A DNA stretch of 64,000 nucleotides from Anaerolineales bacterium (GCA_020634935.1 JACKAT010000005.1:62001-126000); one strand, 5' to 3'; numbered from the stretch's first letter, positions 41,188 through 54,956 are shown. Numbers and translations: made by a program. The notes: a model not told the origin generated them from the sequence alone.

Positions 41188-42078
41188 ATGTACTCAAACC
41201 AAGATGAAGCCATACTCAGCCGATTTGAGGAAGCGTTAAATCAAGCCGCCTTATCCTCTTCTACTATTGTCAACTATCTGGCTGATTTGCGGGCTTTCTT
41301 ACGTTGGGGGCGCCGCCGGGCCAGCGGAGAATTTTCTCTGCACCGGGTGACGCAGGAGCATATCCGGCTTTATCGAGACCATTTAGTCGAAGAGTTGAAG
41401 CGGGCCACGTCAACCACCAACCGGCATTTGATGTCGCTGAGGAAGTTTTTTTCATTTGCCTGCGATATTGGATCGGTCAAACTGGATCCAACTTTGGGGG
41501 TGTCGTTAGTGGCGGATGAAGAGCCGGTCAAAGGGCGGGTTCTGGCCAATGAGGAAATCAGACAACTGCTCAACGCCGCCCAAAATGGGTCGCGGGCGGG
41601 TCTGGTTCGGCGCGATTTAGCCATTTTACAACTACTGCTGTATACCGGCCTGCGGGTGGGCGAAATTGTCGATTTACAAAAAGATGATCTGGTATTTGAT
41701 GACCCTGGGGTCCACTTACGCGTTTGTCCAAACCAGGATGAAAGTCAAACCCGGCATTTACCGCTGCCCACAGAAGTACGCCAGGCGTTGATCCAATACC
41801 TACACGTGCGACCGCAGAGTTCAACCACCAACTGCCTTTTTCTCAGCCAGGAGGGTCGCCCCATTTCAAGCCGAACCGTCCAGCGGGTTGTTAGTGACTG
41901 CGCCCGATCGGCCGGTTTAAAGGGCGTATCGGCTCAAACGATGCGCCGCACCTTTGCCATCAATTTATTGGCGAAAACTGGAGATCTCGCTTTGGTTTCC
42001 AAGCGATTGGGACACCAGAGCCCAAGCATTACAGAGCAGTATCTAGCGGTGTGCGAACACCAGCAAGTAACCTTATAA
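41188..42078 (+). CDS. tyrosine recombinase (Xer/integrase-like) with altered active site
   Basis: 296 residues with an N-terminal SAM-like core-binding domain (about 7-90) and a C-terminal catalytic domain. Seen residues are R156 in YTGLRVGE, R253 in QTMRRTFA, H276 in RLGHQSPS and nucleophile Y285 in TEQYLAV. The usual HxxR box I histidine is Q250 and the beta-hairpin lysine is not evident (QDESQTRHLPLP). Xer proteins resolve chromosome dimers at dif; integrases insert mobile DNA. No att sites or mobile genes surround it, and it sits 40 bp before rpoC, which speaks against a mobile integrase. It lacks an obvious ribosome-binding site. Confidence 0.85.
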   Translation: MYSNQDEAILSRFEEALNQAALSSSTIVNYLADLRAFLRWGRRRASGEFSLHRVTQEHIRLYRDHLVEELKRATSTTNRHLMSLRKFFSFACDIGSVKLDPTLGVSLVADEEPVKGRVLANEEIRQLLNAAQNGSRAGLVRRDLAILQLLLYTGLRVGEIVDLQKDDLVFDDPGVHLRVCPNQDESQTRHLPLPTEVRQALIQYLHVRPQSSTTNCLFLSQEGRPISSRTVQRVVSDCARSAGLKGVSAQTMRRTFAINLLAKTGDLALVSKRLGHQSPSITEQYLAVCEHQQVTL

Positions 42079-42118
42079 TCACTTTTATGGTATCAAACTC
42101 ATCGGGAGGGTTCTTATT

Positions 42119-46408
<4,290 letters not shown>

Positions 46409-46417
46409 AGTAACTGG

Positions 46418-46492
46418 TAACGTCTCAAATTCGGGGTAATGTAGGACAAACTTAAGTTTGCCCTACAAAAACCCTGCGTTTTGAGACGTTAC
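46418..46492. repeat. nested palindrome after rpoC
   Basis: Outer arms GTAACGTCTCAAA (46418-46430) and TTTGAGACGTTAC (46480-46492) enclose copy 4 of the GTAGGACAAACTT palindrome (46440-46467). It may act as the rpoC 3' end structure, although no T run follows. Confidence 0.82.
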
Positions 46493-46533
46493 TTATCATC
46501 GGCCAAAATTTCACGTGAAAGGGGGTGATTTAC

Positions 46534-46731
46534 ATGAGCGTATCACTAAAATCAGGAGAAAGCCAAGAGTCTCTACTCAAGCGCTTCCGCAAAGAGATCA
46601 TTAAGGCTCGCATTTTGAGCACTTATCGCAAAAAGCGATGGTTTGTTTCCAAAGGTGAACAACGCCGCATTGCCAAACAACGTGCCATTCGTAAGGCCCG
46701 ACGCAAGATGATGCGTCGGAATAATTACTAG
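46534..46731 (+). CDS. rpsU: 30S ribosomal protein S21
   Basis: A 65-residue basic protein of the small ribosomal subunit, involved in start-site recognition. It reads MSVSLKSGESQESLLKRFRKEI and then a long basic tail rich in RKKR and RRK, as in bS21. ATG 46534 is chosen because GGGGGTGAT lies 5 nt upstream; a GTG nine bases earlier is inside that ribosome-binding site. It is followed by a strong terminator, so it forms a single-gene or last-in-operon unit after rpoC. Confidence 0.95.
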   Translation: MSVSLKSGESQESLLKRFRKEIIKARILSTYRKKRWFVSKGEQRRIAKQRAIRKARRKMMRRNNY

Positions 46732-46746
46732 ATTTTACTATGTATG

Positions 46747-46780
46747 AAAAAAGAGGGCGAGCTATTCGCCCTCTTTTTTT
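46747..46780 (+). terminator. intrinsic terminator of rpsU
   Basis: GAGGGCGA pairs with TCGCCCTC around a 5-nt loop, with A6 before and T7 after; it may work in both directions. Confidence 0.95.
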
Positions 46781-47117
46781 GTATAACCTCTTTTGAAAGG
46801 CCTAATTATTATCTAGCCCTCACACTTTCATTGAGCAATATTAAAAATAAAATTCTAACCATTTTCCAATGTAACTCTAACACCATTTAAATTTATTTAA
46901 AGTAATCTTATGGATGGTAATATTAAAAATATTTCATTAAAATTTAATGAAATCATCTTTAATTGTCCTTTTTTGACCCATTTCTCAGGCCACTCTCCCA
47001 TCGATATCTACATGAAATCTTATATATAAACTACGCCTGTTAGTGACAACGATGCACTTTAATAATGCCCCATTAACACAGGTGGAAATAGTACCGCAGT
47101 GTGAGTAATCGCTTTAG

Positions 47118-47260
47118 TACAGCGTAAATTAAGTTTTTGGGGGTATTGTCATGGCGAGGAGGAACGACGAAACCATCTCCGCGTTCGGAGGAGGGGATTG
47201 CTTCGCTTCGCTCGCCATGACAAAAGCTTAATCACTTAATTTACAGTGTATTTAGTTATT
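47118..47260. repeat. TGTCATGGCGAG inverted-repeat element
   Basis: Inner arms TGTCATGGCGAG (47148-47159) and CTCGCCATGACA (47211-47222) are perfect complements. The outer arms ACAGCGTAAATTAAG and CTTAATTTACAGTGT also pair imperfectly. Confidence 0.75.
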
Positions 47261-47303
47261 TCTTTTAATGACATCACTTAAGCGATTACTTTGAGCTGTA
47301 GCG

Positions 47304-47457
47304 TACTTAACCCAAGTTGCCACCTTGCCCGGAATAGACCTTTAGGGTTTTCAAAATGGCCTTATCCCGACCAGAATTTGGCTATTTAACGCCATTTCGG
47401 GTCAAAATCATGGTCGAAACCCTAAAGGTCTGGAAGGGTAACAACTTGAGTTACTTA
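47304..47457. repeat. AACTCAAGTTG-type inverted-repeat element, copy 3
   Basis: Arms TTAACCCAAGTTGCCACCTT and GGGTAACAACTTGAGTTA, inner arms AGACCTTTAGGGTTT and AAACCCTAAAGGTCT, with TACTTA at both outer edges (47304-47309 and 47452-47457). Confidence 0.75.
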
Positions 47458-48253
47458 TGAGTAGTCTTTTTACCTATCTATCATCAATATAGGTAGTGAT
47501 TATAAAGTTCTAAATTTGATACATCCAACCTGCTAGATAATACGTCCAATATAAAGGGGTTGGTCCGTTATTTAGAGCATCCGTCATTCATATAAGTTTG
47601 ATTACAACTAAATAGGAGGTGAATCAAAGAAAATCGATTTATTTCAATCTAAAAAGAGCTGGCTTAATCAGCCAGCTCCAAGGGCGCTAGACCAAATACT
47701 TTTAGAGTATATTTAGGATCAGTAAATATGCTCTACTTATAGCCGGCAAGTTCTCTAAACCAGGGGCCTTGGTATGTGACCTAGCAATAAACATTCTAGT
47801 TACTTGCAACCCGCCTGTCAAGAGTGAAAAATTGACTAAACCATCTGCGAAACTAATTTTAATAGTATTTTTGTCCCAGATGAGAATTTTTGAGGTTAAA
47901 GCAGCCTCAATAACTCCACTCGTTCACTCAAAACTCCTTTTCCCATTCTGCTAGCTATTACCTGTGAGTTTCTACTACAGTTTATAGAGTAGAAAGCCCA
48001 AAGCTATGTAATATCATTGACTAACGTAACTGGATGGTCAATTAGTGATATGCATTGTTAGCTGGTACATAAACGAAAAACCGTCTCAACAAAAGGTAAA
48101 CCTGGCAATGTAGCTCGGCTTATTGCCGTTATTAGTTCTGTACCAAATTCTGACATGCCTCCCCTTTATAGGCGACATATCTTAAATTATTAAGCTGGCT
48201 AGCGCCGTTCTGTATATTACACAACTATGTTTTCCAAAAGAGGAGCCTTAAGG

Positions 48254-49117
48254 ATGTCAGAACAATTAAATTACATTGCTACCAGCGCAGTGGACACAAC
48301 TCCATTTGTCTGGCCGTCATTCGTTTACCCTAAGGTGAGCGTTGTAATTCCGGCGCTTAATGAGGAGAAAAATTTACTCCATGTGTTGCCAAGAATTCCG
48401 CTTTGGGTGAATGAAGTTCTGTTGGTGGACGGTTATTCAACGGATAATACCATTCAAGTAGCTAAGCGTTTAAGACCCGACATTTGTATCGTCTATCAAA
48501 AAAGACGAGGTAAAGGCGCCGCCTTACGAAGCGGTTTTGAGGCTGCCACGGGCGATATTATCATCATGCTAGACGCCGACGGTTCGATGGACCCGGCTGA
48601 AATCCCCTTATTTGTCGGCGCGTTGCTGGGTGGCGCTGATTTTGCCAAAGGGTCTCGTTTTCTCCAAGGAGGAGGTACGAGCGATATGGAGTGGTTCCGT
48701 CGCTTGGGAAATTGGGGCTTGACGATGCTGGTCCGGCTAGTTTTTGGAGGTCATTATTCAGACTTGTGCTATGGCTACAACGCTTTTTGGAAGCGGGTTT
48801 TGCCCTCTCTTAACTTGGACGCCGATGGGTTTGAAATTGAGACGCTGATGAATGTGCGGGCCTTGCTGGTTGGCCTTAAGATTGCCGAGCTACCCAGCTT
48901 TGAAGCCGAGCGTATTCACGGTACGAGTAACCTCAGAACCATTCCCGACGGCTGGCGCGTGCTAAAAACAATTGTCAAGGAGCGATTCACAAGCTATTCC
49001 CCTGCTGTTGAGGAGTCCCTACCTGAACGCAAAACCCCGTTGGAACTCCTGGAATTTGAGATTTGTACTGAATGTGGTGGGCCGGTGACCCCAGCCATTC
49101 ATAAACAGGTGGCATAA
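48254..49117 (+). CDS. family 2 glycosyltransferase (dolichol-phosphate mannosyltransferase-like)
   Basis: 287 residues from ATG 48254, preceded by AGAGGAG at good spacing; an in-frame ATG at 48227 would add nine residues but has no such site. The GT-A fold is shown by VSVVIPALNEEKNL near 28-41, VDGYSTDNT near 58 and the DADGS metal-binding motif in IIMLDADGSMDP near 105. The C-terminal part has no membrane helices but carries two cysteines in CTECGG. It would transfer a sugar from a nucleotide donor to a lipid or glycan acceptor. First gene of a polysaccharide cluster; its stop overlaps the next start. Confidence 0.9.
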   Translation: MSEQLNYIATSAVDTTPFVWPSFVYPKVSVVIPALNEEKNLLHVLPRIPLWVNEVLLVDGYSTDNTIQVAKRLRPDICIVYQKRRGKGAALRSGFEAATGDIIIMLDADGSMDPAEIPLFVGALLGGADFAKGSRFLQGGGTSDMEWFRRLGNWGLTMLVRLVFGGHYSDLCYGYNAFWKRVLPSLNLDADGFEIETLMNVRALLVGLKIAELPSFEAERIHGTSNLRTIPDGWRVLKTIVKERFTSYSPAVEESLPERKTPLELLEFEICTECGGPVTPAIHKQVA

Positions 49118-51510
49118 TGAAAAAGGCTACATCTAATATCTCGGTGATAATCTGCGCTTACACCGAACATCGCTGGGTAGAATTACTAGCAGCCGTAGAG
49201 TCAGTTCAAAGCCAAACTGTTTCTCCCCAGGAAATCATTGTCGTTATTGACCATAATCCGCTCTTGTTGGAGCAGGTACGGACTGCTTTACCCGATGTAA
49301 TCAGTATCCATAATCATGAAGACCAGGGTTTATCCGGCGCACGGAATAGTGGTCTGGCGGTGGCCCGGGGAGAGATTATTGCGTTCCTTGATGAGGATGC
49401 CACTGCCGCGCCCGATTGGCTGGCAAAAATAGTCTCTTGTTATGCCGACTCGGCTGTTGCCGGGGTGGGGGGAGCCATTGAACCTCTCTGGATAGGGGGC
49501 CAGCCCAAATGGTTTCCGGAAGAATTCAACTGGGTTGTAGGCTGCACCTATCGCGGCATGCCGCAGACCATTGCCCCGGTGCGTAATTTAATTGGCTGCA
49601 ATATGTCGTTGCGACACGAAATATTTCAGGCTGTCGGTGGGTTTCGAAATGGGATCGGCCGCATCGGGACACGACCGGTGGGTTGTGAGGAGACAGAATT
49701 ATGCATTCGGACCCGACAACTTCACCCTCAGAGCGAGTTACTCTACATGCCCGAAGCCCGCGTCGAGCACCGCGTCCCGCCCAATCGAGCGAATTTGAAG
49801 TATTTCCTGTCGCGATGTTATGCGGAAGGTCTTTCAAAAGCCTTAGTGGCCCGATTTGTAGGAACCAAAGACGGTTTGGCTTCGGAGCGAACCTACACTT
49901 TAAAAGTTTTACCCGAGGGGGTCGTGAGGGGTTTGACCGATTTCTCAACCAAGCTTGACTTATCGGGATTGGGGCGGGCTGGGGCTATTATAGCCGGGCT
50001 AAGTTTTGCCACGGCCGGTTATCTGGCCGGGAGAGGCTATGATGGATACACCTTCTTACAGCAACAGATGGCTGATAAACTGCAAATAAATAAGAAAAGT
50101 GCGTTGGACGGAAATGCCCTAAAAGCTGACCCTGAAGCACAAGATTTTTGTCCGGCTCAACTGCTGGAGATTGAGCTAACCCAACCGTTAGCGCACATCC
50201 CGACCTTTAACCCTAAAACCGAGCAAAATTATCGGCGAGCAGTAGCTCTAGTGCGGTTACACCACCGGCCTGTGGGCGTTACCGGACTCAAACTGGACCC
50301 TGACGGCCTCACAGCCCAGGATTGTGCCCGTCAAATTTGGGAACAAATGGAGCCTCAGATCAATGCCCACCTCCGGCAAGATGGGCTTTCGCCGGTGACG
50401 GAGTTAAGGTCAGCCGGTCTAGCCTCCGCTAACAGCATCCCCGTTTGTTCCCATCAGTACAATGAATTCTTAAAAAAAGCGCCTTTTGTCAGCGTCATAA
50501 TCGCTACGCACAATCGAACGGAGAGTCTGGCAGCGTGTTTAGATTCGTTACTGGGGGTAGATTATCCGCATTATGAAATTATTGTCGTCGATAATGCCCC
50601 TAGTAACGATGAGACTGCTAACTTCATCCGCCGCACATTTGGCGAGTCGACTCTGGTTCGCTATGTCCGAGAGGATCGTCCTGGTCTGGCTGTAGCTCAT
50701 AACTGCGGACTGAAACAAGCCAAAGGGACAATTGTTGCTTTTACTGATGACGATGTGCTGGTTGATAAATACTGGTTAACAGAAATAGTCAAAGGCTTTT
50801 TTGTAGCCGACAATGTCGGCTGCGTAACCGGAATGATTTTTCCGGCCGAAATGGAAACACCGGCCCAAATGTGGATCGAACAGTATGGCGGCTTTAATAA
50901 AGGTTTTGAGCGACAACTGTTTGATCTGCATCATCACCGACCAGGCAATCTGCTTTATCCCTATACCGCCGGCATGTTTGGCTCCGGAGCCAACATGGCC
51001 TTCAAAACTGCTGTGTTACAGGAGATGGGGGGATTCGATCCGGCGCTTGGCGCCGGCAGCAAAGGGGTTGGAGGCGATGATTTGGCCGCTTTTTTTGACG
51101 TGGTTAGTCGAGGCTATACTCTTGTGTACGAACCAGCGGCCATTGTTCATCATTGGGATCGGCGCGACTATGCCGGCCTTCGCAAACAAGCGTATGGTTA
51201 CGGAGTCGGTCTCATGGCTTTTCTAACTAAAACAGTGGTCGATAAACCAAGCCGCGCACTAGAGATCTTAATCCGACTGCCCTCGGGCCTAAAATACATT
51301 TTTAGCGCCCAATCACCTAAGAACCAAAAAAAGCAGGCCAGCTATCCGAAAGAATTAACCAAAATTGAACGGCAGGGGATGCTCTTCGGGCCAATTGCTT
51401 ATTTACGCAGCCGGTGGCAAGTACGTAAACTCGACCGCCATTTTGGCTTACTCGAGGAGGTTACGCCTCACCCGCCTGCCTCTACCTCATTAATTGATAG
51501 AGTATTCTGA
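49117..51510 (+). CDS. two-domain family 2 glycosyltransferase
   Basis: A 797-residue protein with two complete GT-A domains. The first (about 7-235) shows ISVIICAYTEHRW and the metal-binding-like FLDEDATAAPDW. The second (about 462-700) has VSVIIATHNRTESL and AFTDDDVLVDKYW, with GGFDPALGAGSKGVGGDDLAAF near 645. The linker (about 240-450) is partly hydrophobic near 290. Two domains could add two different sugars or make an alternating polymer. It is translationally coupled at both ends: TAATG overlap with the preceding gene and TGATG with the deacetylase. Confidence 0.91.
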   Translation: MKKATSNISVIICAYTEHRWVELLAAVESVQSQTVSPQEIIVVIDHNPLLLEQVRTALPDVISIHNHEDQGLSGARNSGLAVARGEIIAFLDEDATAAPDWLAKIVSCYADSAVAGVGGAIEPLWIGGQPKWFPEEFNWVVGCTYRGMPQTIAPVRNLIGCNMSLRHEIFQAVGGFRNGIGRIGTRPVGCEETELCIRTRQLHPQSELLYMPEARVEHRVPPNRANLKYFLSRCYAEGLSKALVARFVGTKDGLASERTYTLKVLPEGVVRGLTDFSTKLDLSGLGRAGAIIAGLSFATAGYLAGRGYDGYTFLQQQMADKLQINKKSALDGNALKADPEAQDFCPAQLLEIELTQPLAHIPTFNPKTEQNYRRAVALVRLHHRPVGVTGLKLDPDGLTAQDCARQIWEQMEPQINAHLRQDGLSPVTELRSAGLASANSIPVCSHQYNEFLKKAPFVSVIIATHNRTESLAACLDSLLGVDYPHYEIIVVDNAPSNDETANFIRRTFGESTLVRYVREDRPGLAVAHNCGLKQAKGTIVAFTDDDVLVDKYWLTEIVKGFFVADNVGCVTGMIFPAEMETPAQMWIEQYGGFNKGFERQLFDLHHHRPGNLLYPYTAGMFGSGANMAFKTAVLQEMGGFDPALGAGSKGVGGDDLAAFFDVVSRGYTLVYEPAAIVHHWDRRDYAGLRKQAYGYGVGLMAFLTKTVVDKPSRALEILIRLPSGLKYIFSAQSPKNQKKQASYPKELTKIERQGMLFGPIAYLRSRWQVRKLDRHFGLLEEVTPHPPASTSLIDRVF

Positions 51511-52316
51511 TGAAACCCATACCCATTCTTCTATACCATAGTATTGCCGACCAAGTCGCGCCCCCATTCAAAAAATGGGCCGTAGCACCGGCGGCTTTTG
51601 CGAGCCATCTTGACTACCTAAAAAGTCACCACTATAGGCCGATGACGGTATCGCAACTGGTAGATAGTACGGAAAATAACTCTGCCTCACTGCCGGAGCG
51701 ACCAGTTGTCATAACCTTTGATGATGGCTTTGCTGATTTCTACACCGGCGCTTTTCCCGCTTTAAGACAGTATGACTTTACAGCAACATTGTACATAACT
51801 ACGGGCTACATCGGCCAGACCAGCCGCTGGTTGAGCCGAGAAGGTGAGGGTGAGCGCCCGATGCTTACCTGGGATCAAATTCGCGAGTTACACACTAACG
51901 GCATTGAGTGCGGCGCTCATACTCACCACCACCCCCAACTCGACACGTTAACCACGACGGCAGCTCACGATGAGATAGTACCCTCTAAGTTAATGCTTGA
52001 GCATTATCTAAGACAACCGGTTACTACATTTGCTTATCCACATGGCTATTACAGCCCGGCTGTGCGGCGGATAGTGCAGGAGGCTGGTTTCTCGTCGGCC
52101 TGTGCAGTCAAGCACGCTATGAGCTATAAGGGTGATGACCGGTTTGCCCTGGCCCGTATCATTGTTGCTGCGGATACGAATACCGATGCGTTTGCTCGCT
52201 TGTTGGCTGGCCAGGACCTACCGGTAGCTCTAAAAAGAGAACGAATACAGACGAAGGGTTGGCGATGGATACGACGGTCAGCCAAGTTAATAAATCAAAG
52301 GCGATTAACACCTTAA
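51510..52316 (+). CDS. polysaccharide deacetylase (NodB-like)
   Basis: 268 residues of carbohydrate esterase family 4. The NodB core has VVITFDDGFADFY near 68-80 (catalytic and metal Asp pair), GAHTHHHPQL near 136-145 supplying zinc histidines, and TFAYPHGYYSP near 170. It removes acetyl groups from N-acetylated sugars of a surface or extracellular polymer. There is no clear signal peptide, so it may act in the cytoplasm or be exported with help. The start overlaps the previous stop by one base (TGATGA), indicating tight operon structure. Confidence 0.92.
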   Translation: MKPIPILLYHSIADQVAPPFKKWAVAPAAFASHLDYLKSHHYRPMTVSQLVDSTENNSASLPERPVVITFDDGFADFYTGAFPALRQYDFTATLYITTGYIGQTSRWLSREGEGERPMLTWDQIRELHTNGIECGAHTHHHPQLDTLTTTAAHDEIVPSKLMLEHYLRQPVTTFAYPHGYYSPAVRRIVQEAGFSSACAVKHAMSYKGDDRFALARIIVAADTNTDAFARLLAGQDLPVALKRERIQTKGWRWIRRSAKLINQRRLTP

Positions 52317-52349
52317 CCCCCATTTCTCTATAAAGAATGGTGACTCTAG

Positions 52350-53444
52350 ATGACAATTACAACTCAATTTATTAAAAATATTGACCACTTAACCAACTCT
52401 CTCTTAAAAGTTACAACGCCAGCTCCTCGAGAAGTCTGGCAAGGTGTGTTAGAGCGAGATAAAGAAGGGTTGGTGACGCAAACCCCGGCTTGGATTGACT
52501 GTATCTGTGCCAGCGGTCCTTATGAGGACGCGTCTCGACTGTATGAATTTAAGGGGGGACGTCAATTAATTCTCCCTATGGTCAGACGAAAAGGGGTACC
52601 CGGTTTTCTAAATACTGAAGCATCCATGCCGTATGCCTGGGGGATGGGCGGCCTGGTTGGAGCCCAACCCATTCAAACTGAAGAGGTGGCTAACGTTATC
52701 GCCGACCTGAGCAGCCGTTCGGTTCTGCGAACGCTCATTCGCCCCAATCCTCGCCACGGGCCGGTTTGGGCGGCAGCAGCCCAAATGCGAGACATTATTA
52801 CGATACCTCGATCAGCGCATGTACTTGACTTGGAAGGCGGATTTGATCACGTTTGGAACCAGTGTTTCCACAGTACAACCCGGAGAAACGTACGCAAGGC
52901 AAACCGATCCGACTTGGTTGTGGAGTCTGACACGACCGGCAAACTCGTATCTGACTTCTATAACCTTTTTCAAAAATCACTTGACCGTTGGGCAAATCAA
53001 CAAAATGAGCCTCTTTTATTAGCCCGCTGGCGAGGTCAGCGGCGTGATCCCATCCACAAATTTCAACGTATGGCCGAAGTACTTGGCGAGGCCTGTCGAA
53101 TTTGGGTTGCTCGGATTAGCGATCAGCCAGTAGCGGCCATTCTGGTGTTACAGGGAACAAATGCCCACTACACACGGGGAGCTATGAACAAAGAGTTAGC
53201 CGGTCCGACGCGTGCGAACGATTTACTCCATCAGCTTGCCATTCAGGAAGCTTGTCGGGCCGGATGCCGATACTACCATATGGGCGAATCGGGCGAATCG
53301 GACTCACTAGCCAATTTCAAGGAGAAATTCGGGGCCAGGCCCTATAATTATGCTGAGTACCGTTTGGAACGACTACCTGTCACCAATGCAGATCATAAAA
53401 TACGAACTTTGGTAAAACAATTAATCGGATTTAAGGACATCTAA
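52350..53444 (+). CDS. FemAB/GNAT-like acyltransferase
   Basis: 364 residues resembling acetyltransferases of the FemAB/PEP-CTERM-associated type. The first half has YEFKGGRQLILPMVRRKGVPGF and MPYAWGMGGLVG. The second half has VWNQCFHSTTRRNVRKANRSDLVVES and the typical AILVLQGTNAHYTRGAMNKELAGPTRANDLLHQLAIQEACRAGCRYYHMGESG...LANFKEKFGARPYNYAEYRLER GNAT-fold end. Such proteins transfer amino acyl or acyl groups in exopolysaccharide or wall synthesis. It is in the cluster between a deacetylase and a GH16 enzyme, consistent with modification of the same polymer. Confidence 0.85.
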   Translation: MTITTQFIKNIDHLTNSLLKVTTPAPREVWQGVLERDKEGLVTQTPAWIDCICASGPYEDASRLYEFKGGRQLILPMVRRKGVPGFLNTEASMPYAWGMGGLVGAQPIQTEEVANVIADLSSRSVLRTLIRPNPRHGPVWAAAAQMRDIITIPRSAHVLDLEGGFDHVWNQCFHSTTRRNVRKANRSDLVVESDTTGKLVSDFYNLFQKSLDRWANQQNEPLLLARWRGQRRDPIHKFQRMAEVLGEACRIWVARISDQPVAAILVLQGTNAHYTRGAMNKELAGPTRANDLLHQLAIQEACRAGCRYYHMGESGESDSLANFKEKFGARPYNYAEYRLERLPVTNADHKIRTLVKQLIGFKDI

Positions 53445-53538
53445 TTAACGATTTGTGGGTTCCTGGTTACAGGTTCAGCCAGCGTCAACCAAAATAGAAA
53501 GGGGTTACTCATCAACATTTTACTTTGGAGGATATCAA

Positions 53539-54936
53539 ATGCGCAGGTCAATAATCATTGCCATCTTATTTATCTTTGCGCCGTGTTCATTGGTTTACCC
53601 GTTGGCCGAGGACCAAACCAATAATACGGCAGCGGCAAAAAGTACAACCCTGCCCCCCCAGGTTATTCCCGTGGGACAAAGCGGGGCTTGGAACTTACTT
53701 TTTGCCGATGAATTCAACGGAACTACGCTTGACACCGGGAAGTGGGTAACCTGTTATTGGTGGGATAATGACGGGTGCAACATTGCCAGCAACAACGAAT
53801 TGCAATGGTACCAGCCTGACGACGTCATTGTAAACAACGGAACTCTAGAACTACGGGCACAACAACGTTCCATTGATGCCGCCGATGGAAACAGCTACAA
53901 CTATACCTCGGGCATGGTAACAACCGGGAGGAATATCTCTGATATTTCGGCGCCTGCAAAATTTACGTTTGCATTTGGCTATGCCGAAATTAGAGCCAAG
54001 GTCCCCAAAGGTCAGGGGCTATGGCCGGCTTTCTGGTTACTTCCGATCGACCACAACTCGAAGCCGGAAATAGATGTGATGGAAATCTTGGGCCACGAAA
54101 CAGATACGATACACTTTAACTTTCACTATTTGAATAGTGAGGGGGTCTATGAGAATCAAAACAGGGACTGGATTGGTCCCGATTTCTCTGATGGATGGCA
54201 CACTTATGGTGTAGACTGGCAGCCGGACAAAATAGTTTGGTATGTTGACGGAATTGAACATTTTCGGTATACGGAAACCGCTTATATACCGAATGGCCCT
54301 ATGTATTTACTCGCTAATTTGGCCGTAGGCGGAGATTGGCCTGGAGACCCAGATGGGTCAACGCCATTTCCCAGTTATTATGAGATCGATTATATGAGAG
54401 TTTGGCAGCGATCAAATCAGGTGTATTTGTTGCCGATAGCCGACACGTACACTGATAGCGACTCGCCATCAACCAATTATGGCGAAGATAAAACGATTCA
54501 AGCCGATCATGAGCCAATCAAAACGACTTATTTAAAGTTTGATACCACGGGGTTAGATGGAATGCGCGTTGCATCTATCCAACTACGAGTCAAATCTATT
54601 CTTGAATCAGGGGCCGGTTCTCCAGACACCCAGTATGTAAAATTAGTTAACGACTCAAAGTGGCAAGAGGATAATGTTACATTTAATAATGCACCCACGG
54701 TGTCATCTACAACCGTGGGCGCCATCTCCAACACATTGCCAAATACGGCCTACACTATTCCATTGGATAGCTCCTTATTAAAACCTAAAATTGGTACTAT
54801 TTTTTCACTTGCGATAGAAGGTACGGGAACAGACGGGCTTTATCTCTCCTCAAAAGAGAATGAGTTTGATAAACCCTATCTTGTCATAACCTTACTTTCC
54901 TCTACCGTCATGTTTCTTCCCATAATTATAAAATGA
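53539..54936 (+). CDS. secreted GH16 glycoside hydrolase with C-terminal DNRLRE-like domain
   Basis: 465 residues from ATG 53539, which follows GGAGG; longer starts upstream lack one. The signal peptide (about 1-23) is followed by a GH16 beta-jelly-roll with LLFADEFNGTTLD near 53-65 and the catalytic E177-I-D179-V-M-E182 motif. The C-terminal domain (about 300-450) contains YLLPIADTYTDSDSPSTNYGEDK and TYLKFDT, as in DNRLRE-type carbohydrate-associated modules. The last residues, SSTVMFLPIIIK, form a short hydrophobic tail ending in a basic residue. It likely cleaves a beta-glucan, or trims the polymer made by this cluster. Confidence 0.92.
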   Translation: MRRSIIIAILFIFAPCSLVYPLAEDQTNNTAAAKSTTLPPQVIPVGQSGAWNLLFADEFNGTTLDTGKWVTCYWWDNDGCNIASNNELQWYQPDDVIVNNGTLELRAQQRSIDAADGNSYNYTSGMVTTGRNISDISAPAKFTFAFGYAEIRAKVPKGQGLWPAFWLLPIDHNSKPEIDVMEILGHETDTIHFNFHYLNSEGVYENQNRDWIGPDFSDGWHTYGVDWQPDKIVWYVDGIEHFRYTETAYIPNGPMYLLANLAVGGDWPGDPDGSTPFPSYYEIDYMRVWQRSNQVYLLPIADTYTDSDSPSTNYGEDKTIQADHEPIKTTYLKFDTTGLDGMRVASIQLRVKSILESGAGSPDTQYVKLVNDSKWQEDNVTFNNAPTVSSTTVGAISNTLPNTAYTIPLDSSLLKPKIGTIFSLAIEGTGTDGLYLSSKENEFDKPYLVITLLSSTVMFLPIIIK

Positions 54937-54956
54937 TGGCTAAAAGGTATTAATTT

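Larger units (their letters stand above)
46781..48253. other. 1.4-kb AT-rich gene-free region
   Basis: No credible gene. It holds a TGTCATGGCGAG palindrome (47118-47260), AACTCAAGTTG-type element copy 3 (47304-47457), and a strong but orphan Shine-Dalgarno AGGAGGTGAATC (47612) followed by a 9-bp hairpin GAGCTGGCT/AGCCAGCTC (47656-47678). Base composition is clearly more AT-rich than the flanking genes. Confidence 0.65.

Noticed and set aside
41188..42078. Interpretation of the recombinase as a phage or genomic-island integrase
   Set aside because: Its neighbours are prfB, rpoC and rpsU, with no tRNA, att repeats or mobile cargo; a chromosomal Xer-like role fits better.
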